The translations under genes and the position numbers were made by a program. Positions 11,443-22,536 of a stretch of DNA of 64,000 bases are shown here, piece by piece. The first letter of the stretch is position 1. Each line of letters opens with the position of its first letter. Origin of the DNA: Taudactylus pleione (taxonomy: Eukaryota; Chordata; Amphibia; Anura; Myobatrachidae); assembly GCA_031769625.1 (NCBI GenBank), contig JAUIMM010000550.1, positions 3,402,001 through 3,466,000 on the forward strand. The letters are read 5' to 3'. A model generated the notes under the pieces. It saw nothing but the letters and a program-made list of their open reading frames with translations, was not told the DNA's origin and ran no database searches.

Positions 11443-11975
11443 GGGCCTAATTCAGACCCGCTCGCGAGCGCTGAGCACTCGCAAGTGGGTCGATGTTGGC
11501 CCAGTGCACATGCGCACGATGGACCCGGCTCCGTCGTGCGCATGCGCGAGACCCGGATAGCGGCGGGCAAGCCGTCGCTATGGGTCTCGCTACAACGGGG
11601 GTGTGCTGTCAATGGTGAGTGACAGCACGCCCCCTTTGGTGGGCGTGCCAGGGACGGGGCTGGCCAGACGGAGGCATTCCCATGTGAATGCCTACCGTCT
11701 GGGGCCGGCCCCACTGACATCACAAGTGATGTAAGTGGGAGTGCTTTTGGCTCTGATAGAGCCGACAGTACTCCAGGGCTTGCGGCAATGAGACCCTACC
11801 ACAAGGGTCTCTTCGCAAGCCTGATGGTCGTGATGGTCTTGATCATCGCGACCATCTTCCTGGCTGCTCGCTATAGCTGTGGGTGGTCACCCACAGCTAT
11901 GCGAGTGGCCAGGAGGCCGCTCTAAAATTAAGAAGGATGGCCCTGATTCAGAGCGTCCGGCTCTGAATCAGGGCC
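11443..11975. mobile_element. Harbinger-like MITE, family C, inserted in DIRS gag
   Basis: Starts GGGCCTAATTCAGACC and ends CTCTGAATCAGGGCC, near-inverted termini of about 14 bp shared with three other copies. The flanking triplets agt/aga fit a decayed 3-bp duplication. The interior is GC-rich, with paired segments such as gcctaccgtctgg/ccagacggaggc and gcgagcagccagg/cctggccactcgc. No ORF of its own. Confidence 0.75.
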
Positions 11976-12382
11976 AGAGTACACAGATTTCAGGCTCAAT
12001 CTTTCTATCCAGGGTCCTTCAGTGAGGAGGCTGTAGGGATAGGTAATGTAGAGTTTTTAATCAATAGTGTAACATTGGAATCCACTGCTGGGGGGGCTTT
12101 CCATGTTGCACAATGAGCTGTAGGAAAGGAATAACAAGAGGTCAGGCGTTTGTCATGCTGAAACCTCTTACCCAGCATCTGCCAAGCTGCCGCCATGTGT
12201 TCACCTAGTTGATCTGAGAAAGGTAACTCTTCTGAGGCCACTTTTTGATGTTTAAACAGTGGGTGCTTTGATTTGGGGTCAGGCTCATCATCTTCTCTCT
12301 GTAGGATAGATCTGACAGCATGCACCAAAGCAGGTATATCAATCTTAAAGATTGAATCTCTTTCTCCCCCGAGGGGGACTCA

Positions 12383-12828
12383 GGGCCTGCTTCAGACCCA
12401 CTCGCGAGCGCACAGCGCTCACAAGCGGGTCGATGGTCCCCCACTGCGCATGCATGAGACCCGGCCAGCGACGGGTGCTCCGTCGCTATGGGTCTAACAC
12501 CAAAGCGGGATGGTTGTCGATTTTGATTGACAGCTTGCCCCGTTTTGGAGGTGGGCAGGGGGTTGGCTGGCCAAACGGAGGCGTTCCCGAAGAAACGCCT
12601 GCCGTTTGGGGGCGACCTCACTGACATCACGAGTTATGTCAGTGGTGAGCTTCCGGCTCTATTAGAGCAGAAAGCTCACTGGGGCTTGCGGGAACGAGAC
12701 CCTACCACAAGGGTCTCGTCGCAAGCCCCGATGGTCACCCACAGCTTAGCGAGCGGCCTGGAGGCCGTCTTTAAAAAAATACAGGGACGTCCTGATTCAG
12801 AGCGAGCATCCAGCTCTGAATCAGGCCC
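12383..12828. mobile_element. Harbinger-like MITE, family C, second insertion in DIRS gag
   Basis: Starts GGGCCTGCTTCAGACCC and ends CTCTGAATCAGGCCC; flanking triplets tca/tcg. The body aligns with 11443-11975 over most of its length (actcgcgagcg, agacccggccagcg, acgcctgccgtttggggg, acgagaccctaccacaagggtctcgtcgcaagcc), so the two are sibling copies inserted separately in the same DIRS. Confidence 0.75.
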
Positions 12829-14303
12829 TCGGTATTAGAGAGATCAGCATCGTCTGCCTCCCCAGATGACACCTCAGAATCTGAGAGCTGCGTAGACTGT
12901 TAAGATAGCACAGGATGCTTAGTAATCTTACTGGGTAGGGGCTTCTCATCTTGCAACATGTTTTGAAAGGCTGTAGAGAGAGCCTCTAGACTCTGTACAG
13001 AAGTAGAGAGCATGTCTACCCATGTAGGGGGCATAGGAGGTACCTGTATTGCTTGTACCTGTTGTGGCAACCCCATAGGGGGAATTACTGCCGGGATTGC
13101 TAGGCAGTCCGCAATAGTAGCCAGCACCTGAGAAAAGGAGCTGAGGGGGGCTCCTGGGAAGGGGCTGGAGGGTCTAATTGGCCTGGTTGGGAATAACACC
13201 TTCCACATAGCCAATCCTGAATTAAATCCTGTTTTTTTAAGCCTGCAGCACATACAGTACTTTGCATGAGAGCAGGATGAGAGCAACAGCTTGCTTGTTA
13301 CTCTTGCCTTTGCTAGACATAGCTGCAGCGTAACATAGCACACAATATGGCACTGAGCAATATGCAAACACAAAGTATAGGAAAGTATTCTAACTACAAG
13401 TGGTTATTCAGTATAGTGATCCTGCCTATGCTTGGATAAGCTGCAGGAGAGCACAACACAGAGTATGGCACAGTGCAGTGACCAACAGTATGTGACAACC
13501 TTCACAAATACAAGAAATGTGAGGTACAGAAAACCCTGAATACACCTGTATATAAGGGTAAGAGAGATAGAGAAAAGGGAAAGGCATAGAGAAATTATAC
13601 AAACAGACAGCGCTAGTATAAGTCACATACAATGCAGAAAACAGTGTAACTGCAAAGGGGCACTACAATCAACTACTCAGACTCAGTATCTGGTAGGCCA
13701 TAGTGCTACATAACTTGGCTCCAAGGAGAGGTATGTAGGGGGGCCGGACCCAGCATTTCCCAGAGAGAGCTGTGGCTGAGTCTGTAGAAGATGGCCCCCA
13801 GACACCTCTGAGGGCCGGGGACGGAGGAGGAGAGCAGCAGAGAGAAGCTAGACCTCAGAGGAATGGCGTCCAGAGCTGAGGGGAGGGGCTGCTGTAATAG
13901 GAAGAGCTGACCTCCCCAGGCTGATTTTTAACCACCATGATGCTGGATTCCCGCACCATAAGTACCCTGGTGGTCTAGTGGATCATGCGGACGGAGCCGG
14001 TGTTCACGCTCAGCACCCCCAGTCTGTCACCTCAGACTGGAGGTAAGACTGCCCAGCCGCGAGCAACTGCGAGTGGTGACCTGACTTACCTTCCCCTGGA
14101 GTCCAGGTTGCAGTCTGGATCTTCCCGCGGGGCCGGCTAGCAAGGTCACCGGGGTGCCCGCCGAGAGCACCAGTCGCAGCTGGCATTTCGGCGCCCAGAG
14201 GGGTGATGGAGCGGCAGCTCAGACGTCCCGTGGACAGTGTGATGCTGCACGCTCAGTAGTAAAAAATAGAAATAAAGTAACTCATAAAAATAAAGCTTTG
14301 GGC

Positions 14304-14398
14304 TGCACATGGCGACAATGTCAACATTGTGGTATGGATTTTGCAAATGTTGACATTGAAAATGTCAACACACTTCATCCCTATGTGAACTGGATTTC
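14304..14398. repeat. Repeat R1 copy 1 (pair with 15655-15748)
   Basis: The ~95-bp segment from ctgcacatggcgacaatgtc to atgtgaactgg recurs at 15655-15748 in the same orientation with few differences. It holds self-complementary pieces (aatgtcaacattg, aatgttgacatt). Probably a MITE core; ends not defined. Confidence 0.7.
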
Positions 14399-15654
14399 TG
14401 CCTAGGCAGCCCACTGTTAGAAAGGTGAACCGACACCAAGCAAACTGATTTGCCTCAGGCTCATGGGTGTACAGGGGGAAGGGACTGTTGCATCCTGGCA
14501 GTTAAAAGCTTAACTGTTTGGTGTCCAGTCCTTATCCACCACCTACACCCAAGGGTCTCCCTGTGGAACCCTATGGACCCTAAAGAAGAAAACTGGCATT
14601 TGGGGGAAATATTTCCTATAAATGAAATGTGTGGTTTGTTCCAATGAGTGTGCAGGCAATTCATGTTCAACTTGTTTCCCCTTTAAATGTATAGTTTACA
14701 CACTTACTGGCTCTACAGACTTATTCAAAGTCACTTATCACTCAATCACTCACTCGGTAACCATCTATGATGGTTAAACGTCGATGGTCAATGACCATCC
14801 CTACCTCATCTATGTGCCAACTACCTCCTTCTGCTCTTCTGATTAGCTGCACATGGTCCTCAGAAAGAAATGCTAGATAGACCCTGATTAATAGTGTATC
14901 TATGGTGATTGCCCAGGGGCCCACACACACTAGGGGGCCCCCACATATAGCTAGGGGCACTGTGGTATATGTGAGTGGATGTGGTATATTTAGTTGACAT
15001 TCATAATCATAATGCTAACATGCAATGCAACATGTCGACATTGACCGAAAGGTCGATCCATCATCCTAGTGTGTACCCAGCCAGGGCTTAAAGTGGTCCT
15101 GGAGAGGTGATGGAACTCATCTCTCCTGCCGCCTACTCCCAACCCACCGACTGCGCCCCCAGAAGCTTTAGGGGTTATGACGGTGTGAAATACATTTTAG
15201 GTGCTTTTTAGCACTCCTGCCATCAGCTGAGACTACAATGTTAGATCACTTAAAAAAAAATGTTTTCTATATTATCAGTGTTATTTTTCTGCTGTGCCTC
15301 TGAGTTTTTTTATGGGGTCCCCACAAACTAGTCTGTCACTTGATTGCCCAATGTTTTCTTGCGACCCCTATGTAATGCCTCCGCTTGATTCATTCCTTAC
15401 CTATATGCTGGTTTCTCTGAAGAAATTGAGCCTCCCTAGGCAGACAGTGAGTGGCTCTCTGTCTGTGGGACTTCTGTGCAGGGACTTGGTGGAGGTAGAA
15501 CTAGTTCCACCTACCATTAGAGGTGGCGGAACTCAGTTCTACCCCATTCCTTCCCACTTTAACCCCAGTACCCAGCACAGCCCTAGCCTTCTCCTCCAGT
15601 ATGTGCAAAATGTCTACATTTCACATATCAGCATTGTGAATCTGACAACATTCT
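14399..15654. other. No gene recognised
   Basis: Holds short R1-related words (gtcgacattgacc near 15034) and agtgtgtacccagcc near 15070, a family E-type terminus word, but no complete element or coding region that I can support. Confidence 0.35.
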
Positions 15655-15748
15655 GCACATGCCGACAATGTCAACATTGTGGTACCGACATTGCAAATGT
15701 TGATATTGAAAATGTCAACACACTTCATCCCTATGTGAACTGGGGTTT
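15655..15748. repeat. Repeat R1 copy 2
   Basis: Same-orientation copy of 14304-14398 (ctgcacatgccgacaatgtc … atgtgaactgg). The pair lies 1.35 kb apart and suggests two insertions of one small family or a segmental duplication. Confidence 0.7.
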
Positions 15749-15828
15749 CTGTGTAGCATAATGTTAACTAGTGGCACTACAGTGTGTTTAATACATTTGT
15801 GGTCCTGGGAGTATTTATACATTATACT

Positions 15829-16202
15829 CATGCATGCCCACCCTCCCGATTTGGTCGGTAGCCTCCCGAATATCCGGTGCCGCTCCCGACCCCCCAGAAA
15901 GGCAGGCAAGCCTTCCGGCTGCCGTCTGCCCCCCCCCCCCCCGACTGCCTAGTAGACACCACCGCAGGGGGGGGCGATGACGCGATTCGCGCTGAATCGC
16001 ATCATCGTGGCTCCGCCCTCTGCCTCACAATGCCTTTATTTTTGGCATTGTGCAGAGGGGGCGGGGCCACGATGACACAATTGTTCGACACCGTCCGTAG
16101 TCCCACCCCCAACACGGACCCTTTGCCCGGCATCACGCCCCCCACTGTTTGCAGGCATTCAGCTCGTTCCTGGAAGGAGGGAGCTGAATGTCGGCAAGTA
16201 TG
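15829..16202. mobile_element. hAT-like MITE, family A, with perfect 8-bp target duplication
   Basis: Starts CATGCATGCCCACCCTCCCG and ends GTCGGCAAGTATG. ATTATACT flanks both sides (15821-15828 and 16203-16210). The interior is GC-rich with the paired gcgctgaatcgcatcat and tggcattgtgcagagggggcgg segments seen in other copies. Confidence 0.9.
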
Positions 16203-16210
16203 ATTATACT

Positions 16211-16865
16211 TTATAATAATATCACCAGCATATCACATTGATAATTTTATTGGTAAAGTCCTACAAATTAGTTGCCCTGAGGCCCCAACAAGCCTTAATC
16301 TGGCCCTGATGCCAGGGTCTGCCACTGTAGTACAAGACCACACTCAGTACTGACCGCACAGACCAGAGTAAAATAAGTAAAATCATCTAAGGCAGTTCTA
16401 TGATGGCCCTATGATGTCATAGGGGCTACTGGGAAAACTCCTGGTGAGGCTGGGGCCAAACTGCTCTTCCCAGTGAATACTCAGGACACAGTACTCAATG
16501 TATTCCTTCATTTTACCATACTTATGGGTAAGACAAATACTTGGAATGTTTGTCATCAGAGAGGTCTTTGCTGGCAGTTACTGGTGCTATTGTGATGACC
16601 AGCAGGAGATTGCTGAAGAACAGTGGAAGGGGGATGGAATTCAACATTAGGAACCAGAATAAAAGAACAGGATGGATAGGGTGGGGAGTTCATGCAGAAA
16701 TTTACTTTGCTAAAGAATGATAAATGCTATGAATGGTATGAACAGAGTAGTATAATGAGGTCAAGGGCCCAGCAGGCAGCTGTATAACTGAGGGTCAAAT
16801 AAAACACAGGAGGATTAGAGTATGTACTATAATCAATATACCGGAAGGAAAACAATAAAATTACA
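16211..16865. other. No gene recognised
   Basis: Low-copy-looking sequence with no supported gene, RNA or transposon boundary. A fragment resembling hAT-type ends (taatctggccctgatgccaggg) lies near 16298-16320. Confidence 0.35.
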
Positions 16866-16879
16866 CATTATTATTACTA

Positions 16880-16910
<31 letters not shown>

Positions 16911-16938
16911 TATTATTATCATTATTATTATTATTATA
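16866..16938. repeat. (ATT)n microsatellite
   Basis: About 24 TTA/ATT triplets with a few interruptions (ttactatta, tatcatta). Confidence 0.95.
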
Positions 16939-17347
16939 TAGTGCCACAATATTATTACACAGTTTAAGAGAGACTGTTTAAACATTCACATCATTCTCAG
17001 CCCCATTGAGGCTTACAGTTTAAATTGTCCAACACACACACACTTGTCCATTTTGTTAGCAGCCAATTATACTTATAGTATGTGTTAGGGGTGTATAGGA
17101 GGAAATCAAGGCAAACCACAGGAGAACATACAAACTCCGCATAGGGGAGTGTCAATATCAGAGCAGGGTCCACTGTTGCCCTCATCCCCCAAACATGTGA
17201 CTTCACACGAGGGCATGAATAAGTGTAGAGCTGTCTGGACAATCTGGGCTACTCTTACATGCCCCCCGCTAGCCAGATGCAGCGGTGACAGTGCCACCCC
17301 CTGGACCCTGGGTGATGGCACAGCTTGCAGATGCCTCCCCTGCCAAC
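16939..17347. other. No gene recognised
   Basis: Contains a short CA run (acacacacacac near 17032) and moderately GC-rich sequence. No supported feature. Confidence 0.35.
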
Positions 17348-17661
17348 CAGGGCTGTAACGAGGGGTGACATATGTCATTACAGAAGGCAGAGGGGCATTG
17401 AGGACAGCACCATAGCTGACCTATGACTCCTGCATCTGGCTAGCAGGGTGCCTATCTAGCCAGAATCACTGCTTCAGTGCCACCCGAAGTGTACTTTGGA
17501 CGCCCCAGACAGGCACCCTGCAGCCTTTACAGCCACTGGGAGCATTTTCGGTGCTGCACTTTCTGGTGCAGGTGGCACCGCCTAGCTGTGTTACATTATA
17601 ATGTCATGCTCTCAGAGGGGAGTGGAGATACAGGGCACCCGGCCACCTTGTTACACCACTG
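17348..17661. mobile_element. hAT MITE, CAG(G/T)GnnGTAAC terminus
   Basis: Left end CAGGGCTGTAACGAGGGGTGAC and right end GGCCACCTTGTTACACCACTG are inverted and match the CAGTGGCGTAACTAGGG-type ends of the element at 19008-20514. Flanks ctgccaac/ctgtcatc agree at 6 of 8, a decayed 8-bp duplication. No ORF. Confidence 0.65.
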
Positions 17662-18224
17662 CTGTCATCACTGTTTCATCAAAACTTCCGGCACTTTTTC
17701 CACTCAAAATATCTGGCCCCGGTGCCTTTGCCGAATGCAGTGTGAATTCTGACCCTTTTCTGGATGTCCAGATTAATGTTGTTAATGGAGTGATCATGAC
17801 AGAACACCAAGTGGCATCCCTCCCCACAGTGTCACCTGGTGCAGGGAGGGATGCTGAGCTTGCGGCATAGCTGGCGAAAAAAGTGGGCATGGACTCGCTG
17901 ACAGGGGGCGTGGCCACGCGGAAAGGTGGTTTGGCCTCGCGGCCCGAACCCAGTAGTCCTGACTCCCATGCTTTTTACTGGGGGGGGGGGGGCCCGGGGG
18001 GTGCAGAAAGTGCGGACTGCTCTGTGTGCAGTGCCAGCTCCCTCACAGTGTCAGGAGCCGAGTGCTGCACTTAATACTACAGAGCAGTCACTGAGGGGGA
18101 GTCTGCATCTCCACTGGAACTCTCTCAGATGATGAGAGTGGCTAGAATAATGAGTGATAGCTCCAAAATTTCCGCTCGTCTTGATGAGCTGATGCTGAAA
18201 TTCCTAGCAAAGGATTATGACTAT
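17662..18224. other. Repeat fragments, no gene
   Basis: GC-rich fragment around 17870-18060 (aaaaaagtgggcatgg … ggggcgtggcc, long G run at 17979-17991) resembles other MITE interiors. Boundaries unresolved. Confidence 0.35.
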
Positions 18225-19007
18225 GGGCTCTATTTATTAACATTATTTTTACTAAAATAAAGTAAAAAAGGGTGTTTTCACACCCTTTTCACATTATTTT
18301 AGTTTCACCTAAAGTTACTACACGGCAATTGGAGTAGAATTCGTGAACCCCTAAGTATGACTTATTTTTAGTAAGCAGATCGCATTTCCCATAATTGTAA
18401 TGGGAAATGTGATCTGGCCAAAGTTACTAAAAATACATTGTGAAAAAATACCGGGGAAAGCCCTGTGATAATAACGCCACCTGGAGGTGGCGTTATCCAG
18501 GGTCTCCCCTGGTTACCGGACTCCTGCTCCGCTATAACGGGCAGAGCAGAGCCCGGAGCCGGCCCCAGTAATCAGCTGTGTGGTCTAAACAGACCACACG
18601 CTGATTCACTGTAAAAATAAGTAAAAAAAAAGTTAAAGAAAACCCAAACTTACCTCACTCCAGGGACTGGAGATCGGGGCTCCGGTGATGTCCTCTCTCC
18701 GGTCAGCTGGTCTCCCATGCTGCACTGCGGCCTGGTTGTCACCTGACAGGGACCCAGTGCAGTATGGGATCTCAGCTGACCAGAGGACATGGAGGACATC
18801 ACCAGAGCCCGGATCATGCAGGTAAGTGTAATTAAGGGAGGGGGGGGTCACGGGGGGTTCGCGATCGTGGGGGGTGGGGCTTAGTGACAGTGCAGGGCTT
18901 GGCAACAGTGGGGGTAGCAGCGGTGGCTGGTCGGCGCATGCGCGGGGCACTTGTCACAGTATTTTTTGCGAAAATACCGTGATAAGGCTCCTGAGGGGAT
19001 TCGCAGG

Positions 19008-20514
19008 CAGTGACGTAACTAGGGAGGGTCGGGCAGGGTGCGTGCCCTGGGCGCCGTGGGACGCCACGGTCCGACCCACACTAATTAGCCACCAGTGTAG
19101 CGCCGACCGCAGTGAGTGCGGTCAGCGCTACACATTTACACAGGACCGGCGCTAGGCTTCCAGCGCCGGTCCTGTGCTGCACAGCTGAGCCCGTTCCCTC
19201 CCCCTGAGTGCTTGCCAAATAGCGCTAGGAGGCGGGCTCAGGCTGTGCATAACACACGCATCGCCGCCAGCGCGTGTGTTAAACAGCAGCCAATGACAGT
19301 CAGATAGACATTCATTGACTGCTGCAGCACCCACTGCAAGAGCCGGGTTTCCGTCCGGCTCCTGCAGTGGGTAATGGGACAGACGTCATGACATCATGAC
19401 GTCTCTCCCATAATGCTGAGTGCGCCAGCCCGGGAGGACTGGCGGGCGGCAGCGGCGGGAGCAGTGTCGTGGCCGGAGCAGCAGCGTGGATTCAGGTAAG
19501 TATATTTTTATATATACTTTTTTTAAACCTGTCTGCACTACTGGGGGCACAACGGGGGAGGGGGGTGGCTACTACAGGGGGGACCTCTACTGGGGGTGGC
19601 GGCGGCGGGAGCAGTGTCATGGCCGGAGCAGCAGCGTGGATTCAGGTAAGTATATTTTTATATATTTTTTTTTTTAAACCTGTCTGCACTACTGAGGGCA
19701 CAACGGGGGAGGGGTGGCTACCACTGGGGGCACCATTATTGGGAGGACATCTACTGGGGCGGGCTACTACTGGGGGCACTTAATCGGGAGGGGGAACCTC
19801 TACTGGGGACTACTACTTGGGGGGGAACTACCACTGGGGGCATTATAAAAGGGGCCTACTACTAGAGGCACTGCACTGGGGGGACCACTACTGGGGGCAA
19901 TAATAGGAAGGGCCACTACAGGGGGCACTGGATGGGGGGATCACTACTGGGTGCCTGCATAAGGGGGACCACTACTGGGAAAACTGCATGGGGGGGACTA
20001 CTGCTGGGGGCACTATATAAAGGGCACTGCATAGGGGGGGACTACTACTGGGGGCACTATATAAAGGGCACTGCATAAGGGGATACCGCTACTGGGCACA
20101 CTGCATTGTGGGGACTGCTACTGGGGCACTGTGTAAGGGGGAACACTACTTGGGGCACTGAATTTGGGGGGCCACTACTGGGGGTACTGAGTAAGGGGAA
20201 CTAATTGGGGGCTGTATAAGAGGGACCACTACTGGGGATACTGTATAAGGGGCACTACTATGGGCCTGCATAAAAGGGACCACAACTGCATACTGGGGGT
20301 ACTGTATAAGGGGTACTACTGGGGTTAAGGTGCATATGGATAGGAATATTCAGCGTGAAAATAAAGGGGTGTGTCATGTTGACACGCCCCATTTGTAAGC
20401 GACCACGCCCATCTTTTTTGCCCCGCGCGCCTTTGGCACGTGCACATCGGGGGGTGTTGGAGGGCTCCCTTTTCAAATTTGCACTGGGCTCCAAATACCC
20501 TAGTTACGCCACTG
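19008..20514. mobile_element. Nested non-autonomous hAT element (1507 bp) carrying a minisatellite
   Basis: Begins CAGTGACGTAACTAGGGA and ends ACCCTAGTTACGCCACTG. The 8-bp duplication TTCGCAGG flanks it perfectly (19000-19007, 20515-20522), and the related element at 7423-7615 shows the single unoccupied site. Inside: a GC-rich left part; a ~50-bp block (ggcgggagcagtgtc … ttcaggtaagtatat) present twice, 150 bp apart, each with a consensus splice donor; then a long tandem repeat. No transposase ORF. Related composites occur at 49160-50273 and near 63250-64000. Confidence 0.9.
19530..20330. repeat. Minisatellite, ~28-33-bp units (ggggcactgcataaggggaccactactg)
   Basis: More than 20 degenerate units built from ctactactgggggcactg and (c/t)ataa(g)gggggac. 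Unit length varies. The same unit type appears at 49510-49970 and a related one at 63620-63860, always right of a consensus splice donor inside a hAT-like element. Confidence 0.85.
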
Positions 20515-20733
20515 TTCGCAGGGACAGAGCTTTCTCACAAGCTCTGTCCCTGCAAGGGATTTGTAGTAAATACCTGTTTTATTGGCTGAATTCGCAATGC
20601 GAATTCACACAGTAATATCACACTACAATCTGCATTACCAATGCGGATGGTAGTAAATAGAGCCCTATAACCTATTACTGGAACATAAACAAAGGGTGTT
20701 ATCTATTTCCAGATCCCAATTTCTGCAGTCTAA

Positions 20734-21640
20734 AGGTGCGTACACACTAGACAATATTTTGCACGCTTTACCAGATTTCTATGCACCGGAACGACAAACC
20801 CACTGATGATGCCGATGCGAGTACACGCTGGTCGTTCGACGTATCTTCAGATCTTACCCATAACAGGCAAGATCTGCCAATCTCGTACACGATCCGTGGC
20901 ATATCGTTCAGTGTTTATGCCTGAATGATATGTCGCTCGGACCCACAAGATGCCTGACGTCATTATGACACAGATACATAGATGGATCAGTGAGATCCGT
21001 CCATGCTTCTGTGTAAAAAAAATTAATAAAAAGTGTAAGAATTAAAAAAAAACAGCATGCCCCCCTCCCCCAAGCACAACCAGCTCGGGCTTTTCACAGC
21101 TGGTCCTGGTTGTGATAATACAGGAGACAAATGATGTAGGGGTCCCCTGTATTTAACACAACCAGCACAGGGCTTTTCAGAGCCAGTCATGGTTGTCAAA
21201 ATACAGGAACAAAAGACGAAGGGGTCCCCTGTATTTAGCACAACCGGCACTGGGCTCAGCTGAACTGGTCCTGGTTTTGGAACTACAGGGGACAAAAAGA
21301 GTAGGGTCCCCTGTATTATACCGAACTCTTTCTAGTGAGGGAGCCCTTTCACCTGGTCCCCCAGCCAAAGCATTACCCCTGACCTCTAGTCAGGCATAGC
21401 CAGGGATCCCTGGGGAGGCACCCACACTATCAACCGAGCACCCACTACTCCAGGGGTGCCGGGGATAGCCCCGGGCTATCAGCCCAAGCCTGGGGTGCCC
21501 TGGAGAGGGGGACCTCTTTATTGGGTGATCCCAATGCTTTACTCCACCGCTAGAAAGAGTTTGGTGCTGGTTATGTATAATACACGGGACCCCTGCTCTT
21601 TTTTCAAATTTGAGGTACCTGAAAATTGGTCCTAGCATCT
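20734..21640. mobile_element. Harbinger-like element, family E, with foldback interior
   Basis: The left end AGGTGCGTACACACTAGACAA follows TAA, as in other family E copies. The interior holds three approximate copies of a ~105-bp unit (caca-acc-ag-c … cctggtt … aggggtcccctgtattt) between 21070 and 21325, and a core (ccaggggtgccggggatagcc … gggctatcagcc) shared with 42600-43110. The right end was not located. Confidence 0.5.
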
Positions 21641-22112
21641 TTTAATGTATCTAAAGTGAAGTTTTAATAAAAGTGAAATTCCTTCCTCATATTAGCACCT
21701 GCAATCACAAAAATACTTGCCCCCTTCTTAGAGCACCCCCAGAACCTTATTTCACTAGTTTTTGAAGTTGTCCCCCCACTTTGTGCTTTTTTTCCACAAA
21801 ATGAAAGTACTTTTTTGGGGTGTTCTTGAGTTTTTTTTCTGGATTTTTTGATGCAGTTGTCCTTTGGTGGGCTGTCCCAAGGGTTCTGAGTGGTTTCCCC
21901 ACCTTTGCACCCCAAAATAAAAATGTTGCACTTCTTTTCTTCTGATATTCAGAGGCAAATCTTTTTAGTGTATTACATTGCATTGACTCCCTGCGTATGC
22001 GAAACCCGGCTTGAATTGAATACGGAAATAAGTTTCCAACAGGCAAAAAGACGCAATTGCCGATACTTTTTTGCGGATCTCAGCTTTTAGCGTCTAATTG
22101 AATACGGGCCTT
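21640..22112. mobile_element. Harbinger-like family D, 3' fragment
   Basis: Ends ctaattgaatacgggcctta and shares internal sequence (cctgaaaattgg, cacaaaatgaaagtacttttttgggg, gggttctgagtggtttccccacc) with the full-length copies at 30806-31675 and 44548-45427. The left end is missing or replaced. Confidence 0.6.
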
Positions 22113-22163
22113 AGTCGGAAATATCGCACTACAACTGCATTTTAAATGTTGATTATAGTAAAT

Positions 22164-22518
22164 CATACATGCCTACCCTCCCGGTTTTCACGGGAGGCTC
22201 CCGATTTTTTGGGTAACCCCCCGCACTCCCGGAAGGGTAGGCATTTCTTCCGCATTCTGCCCACTTCCTAGTGAAGTGGGCAGAATGAGGAGAATACCCA
22301 CGGTGATTGCGGGTCTCCGTGAAGGGGGCGGGGCTTAAGATGTGATTCTGCATGAATCACAGCAATTGGCCCCGCCCCTATGTAAATTTTACCCAATCGC
22401 GGGAGTTTTGCAGTGAGGGGGCGGGGCTTAATGACACAAATCGTTAGGCATCGGCCCCCTGCTGCTTCTCTTACCCGGGCTTCTCCCGGCAAGAGATTTT
22501 TAAAGGTAGGTAAGTATG
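22164..22518. mobile_element. hAT-like MITE, family A, perfect 8-bp duplication
   Basis: CATACATGCCTACCCTCCCG … AGGTAGGTAAGTATG, flanked by TAGTAAAT at 22156-22163 and 22519-22526. The target lay inside another repeat: the joined flank reads gattatagtaaatagggg, the right-end type of family F. This copy gives the clearest terminal inverted repeat, CATACWTRCCTACC. Confidence 0.92.
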
Positions 22519-22536
22519 TAGTAAATAGGGGCCATA

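Larger units (their letters stand above)
11025..13373 (-). pseudogene. DIRS gag-like remnant, split by two MITEs
   Basis: Fragments of a proline/glutamine-rich N-terminal part (13373-12900), a middle part (12328-12005, MVHAVRSILQREDDEPDPKS) and a C-terminal part (11273-11025, LASRALATSVSSLRILWLRSW) lie in the order expected for the protein upstream of RT in DIRS elements. They are separated by MITEs at 12383-12828 and 11443-11975 and by stops. Identification is by position and composition; gag proteins are poorly conserved. Confidence 0.6.
8216..14150 (-). mobile_element. DIRS-type (tyrosine recombinase) retrotransposon, decayed
   Basis: On the minus strand the order is a gag-like remnant (13373-11025), reverse transcriptase (10860-10204), RNase H (10161-9322) and tyrosine recombinase (9321-8293). 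RT plus RNase H plus tyrosine recombinase and no integrase define the DIRS order. Both ends are approximate: the right part (13400-14150) is probably leader or terminal repeat, and I could not match the split inverted repeats typical of DIRS. In-frame stops, frameshifts, two nested MITEs and a changed catalytic residue show the copy is inactive. Confidence 0.85.
18225..20665. mobile_element. Harbinger-like element, family F, interrupted by a hAT element
   Basis: Termini GGGCTCTATTTA and TAAATAGAGCCC are perfect inverted repeats, flanked by TAT on both sides (18222-18224, 20666-20668). The host sequence is 18225-19007 plus 20515-20665 once the nested element is removed. The right part matches 7423-7615. 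Non-autonomous; no transposase frame. Confidence 0.85.
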
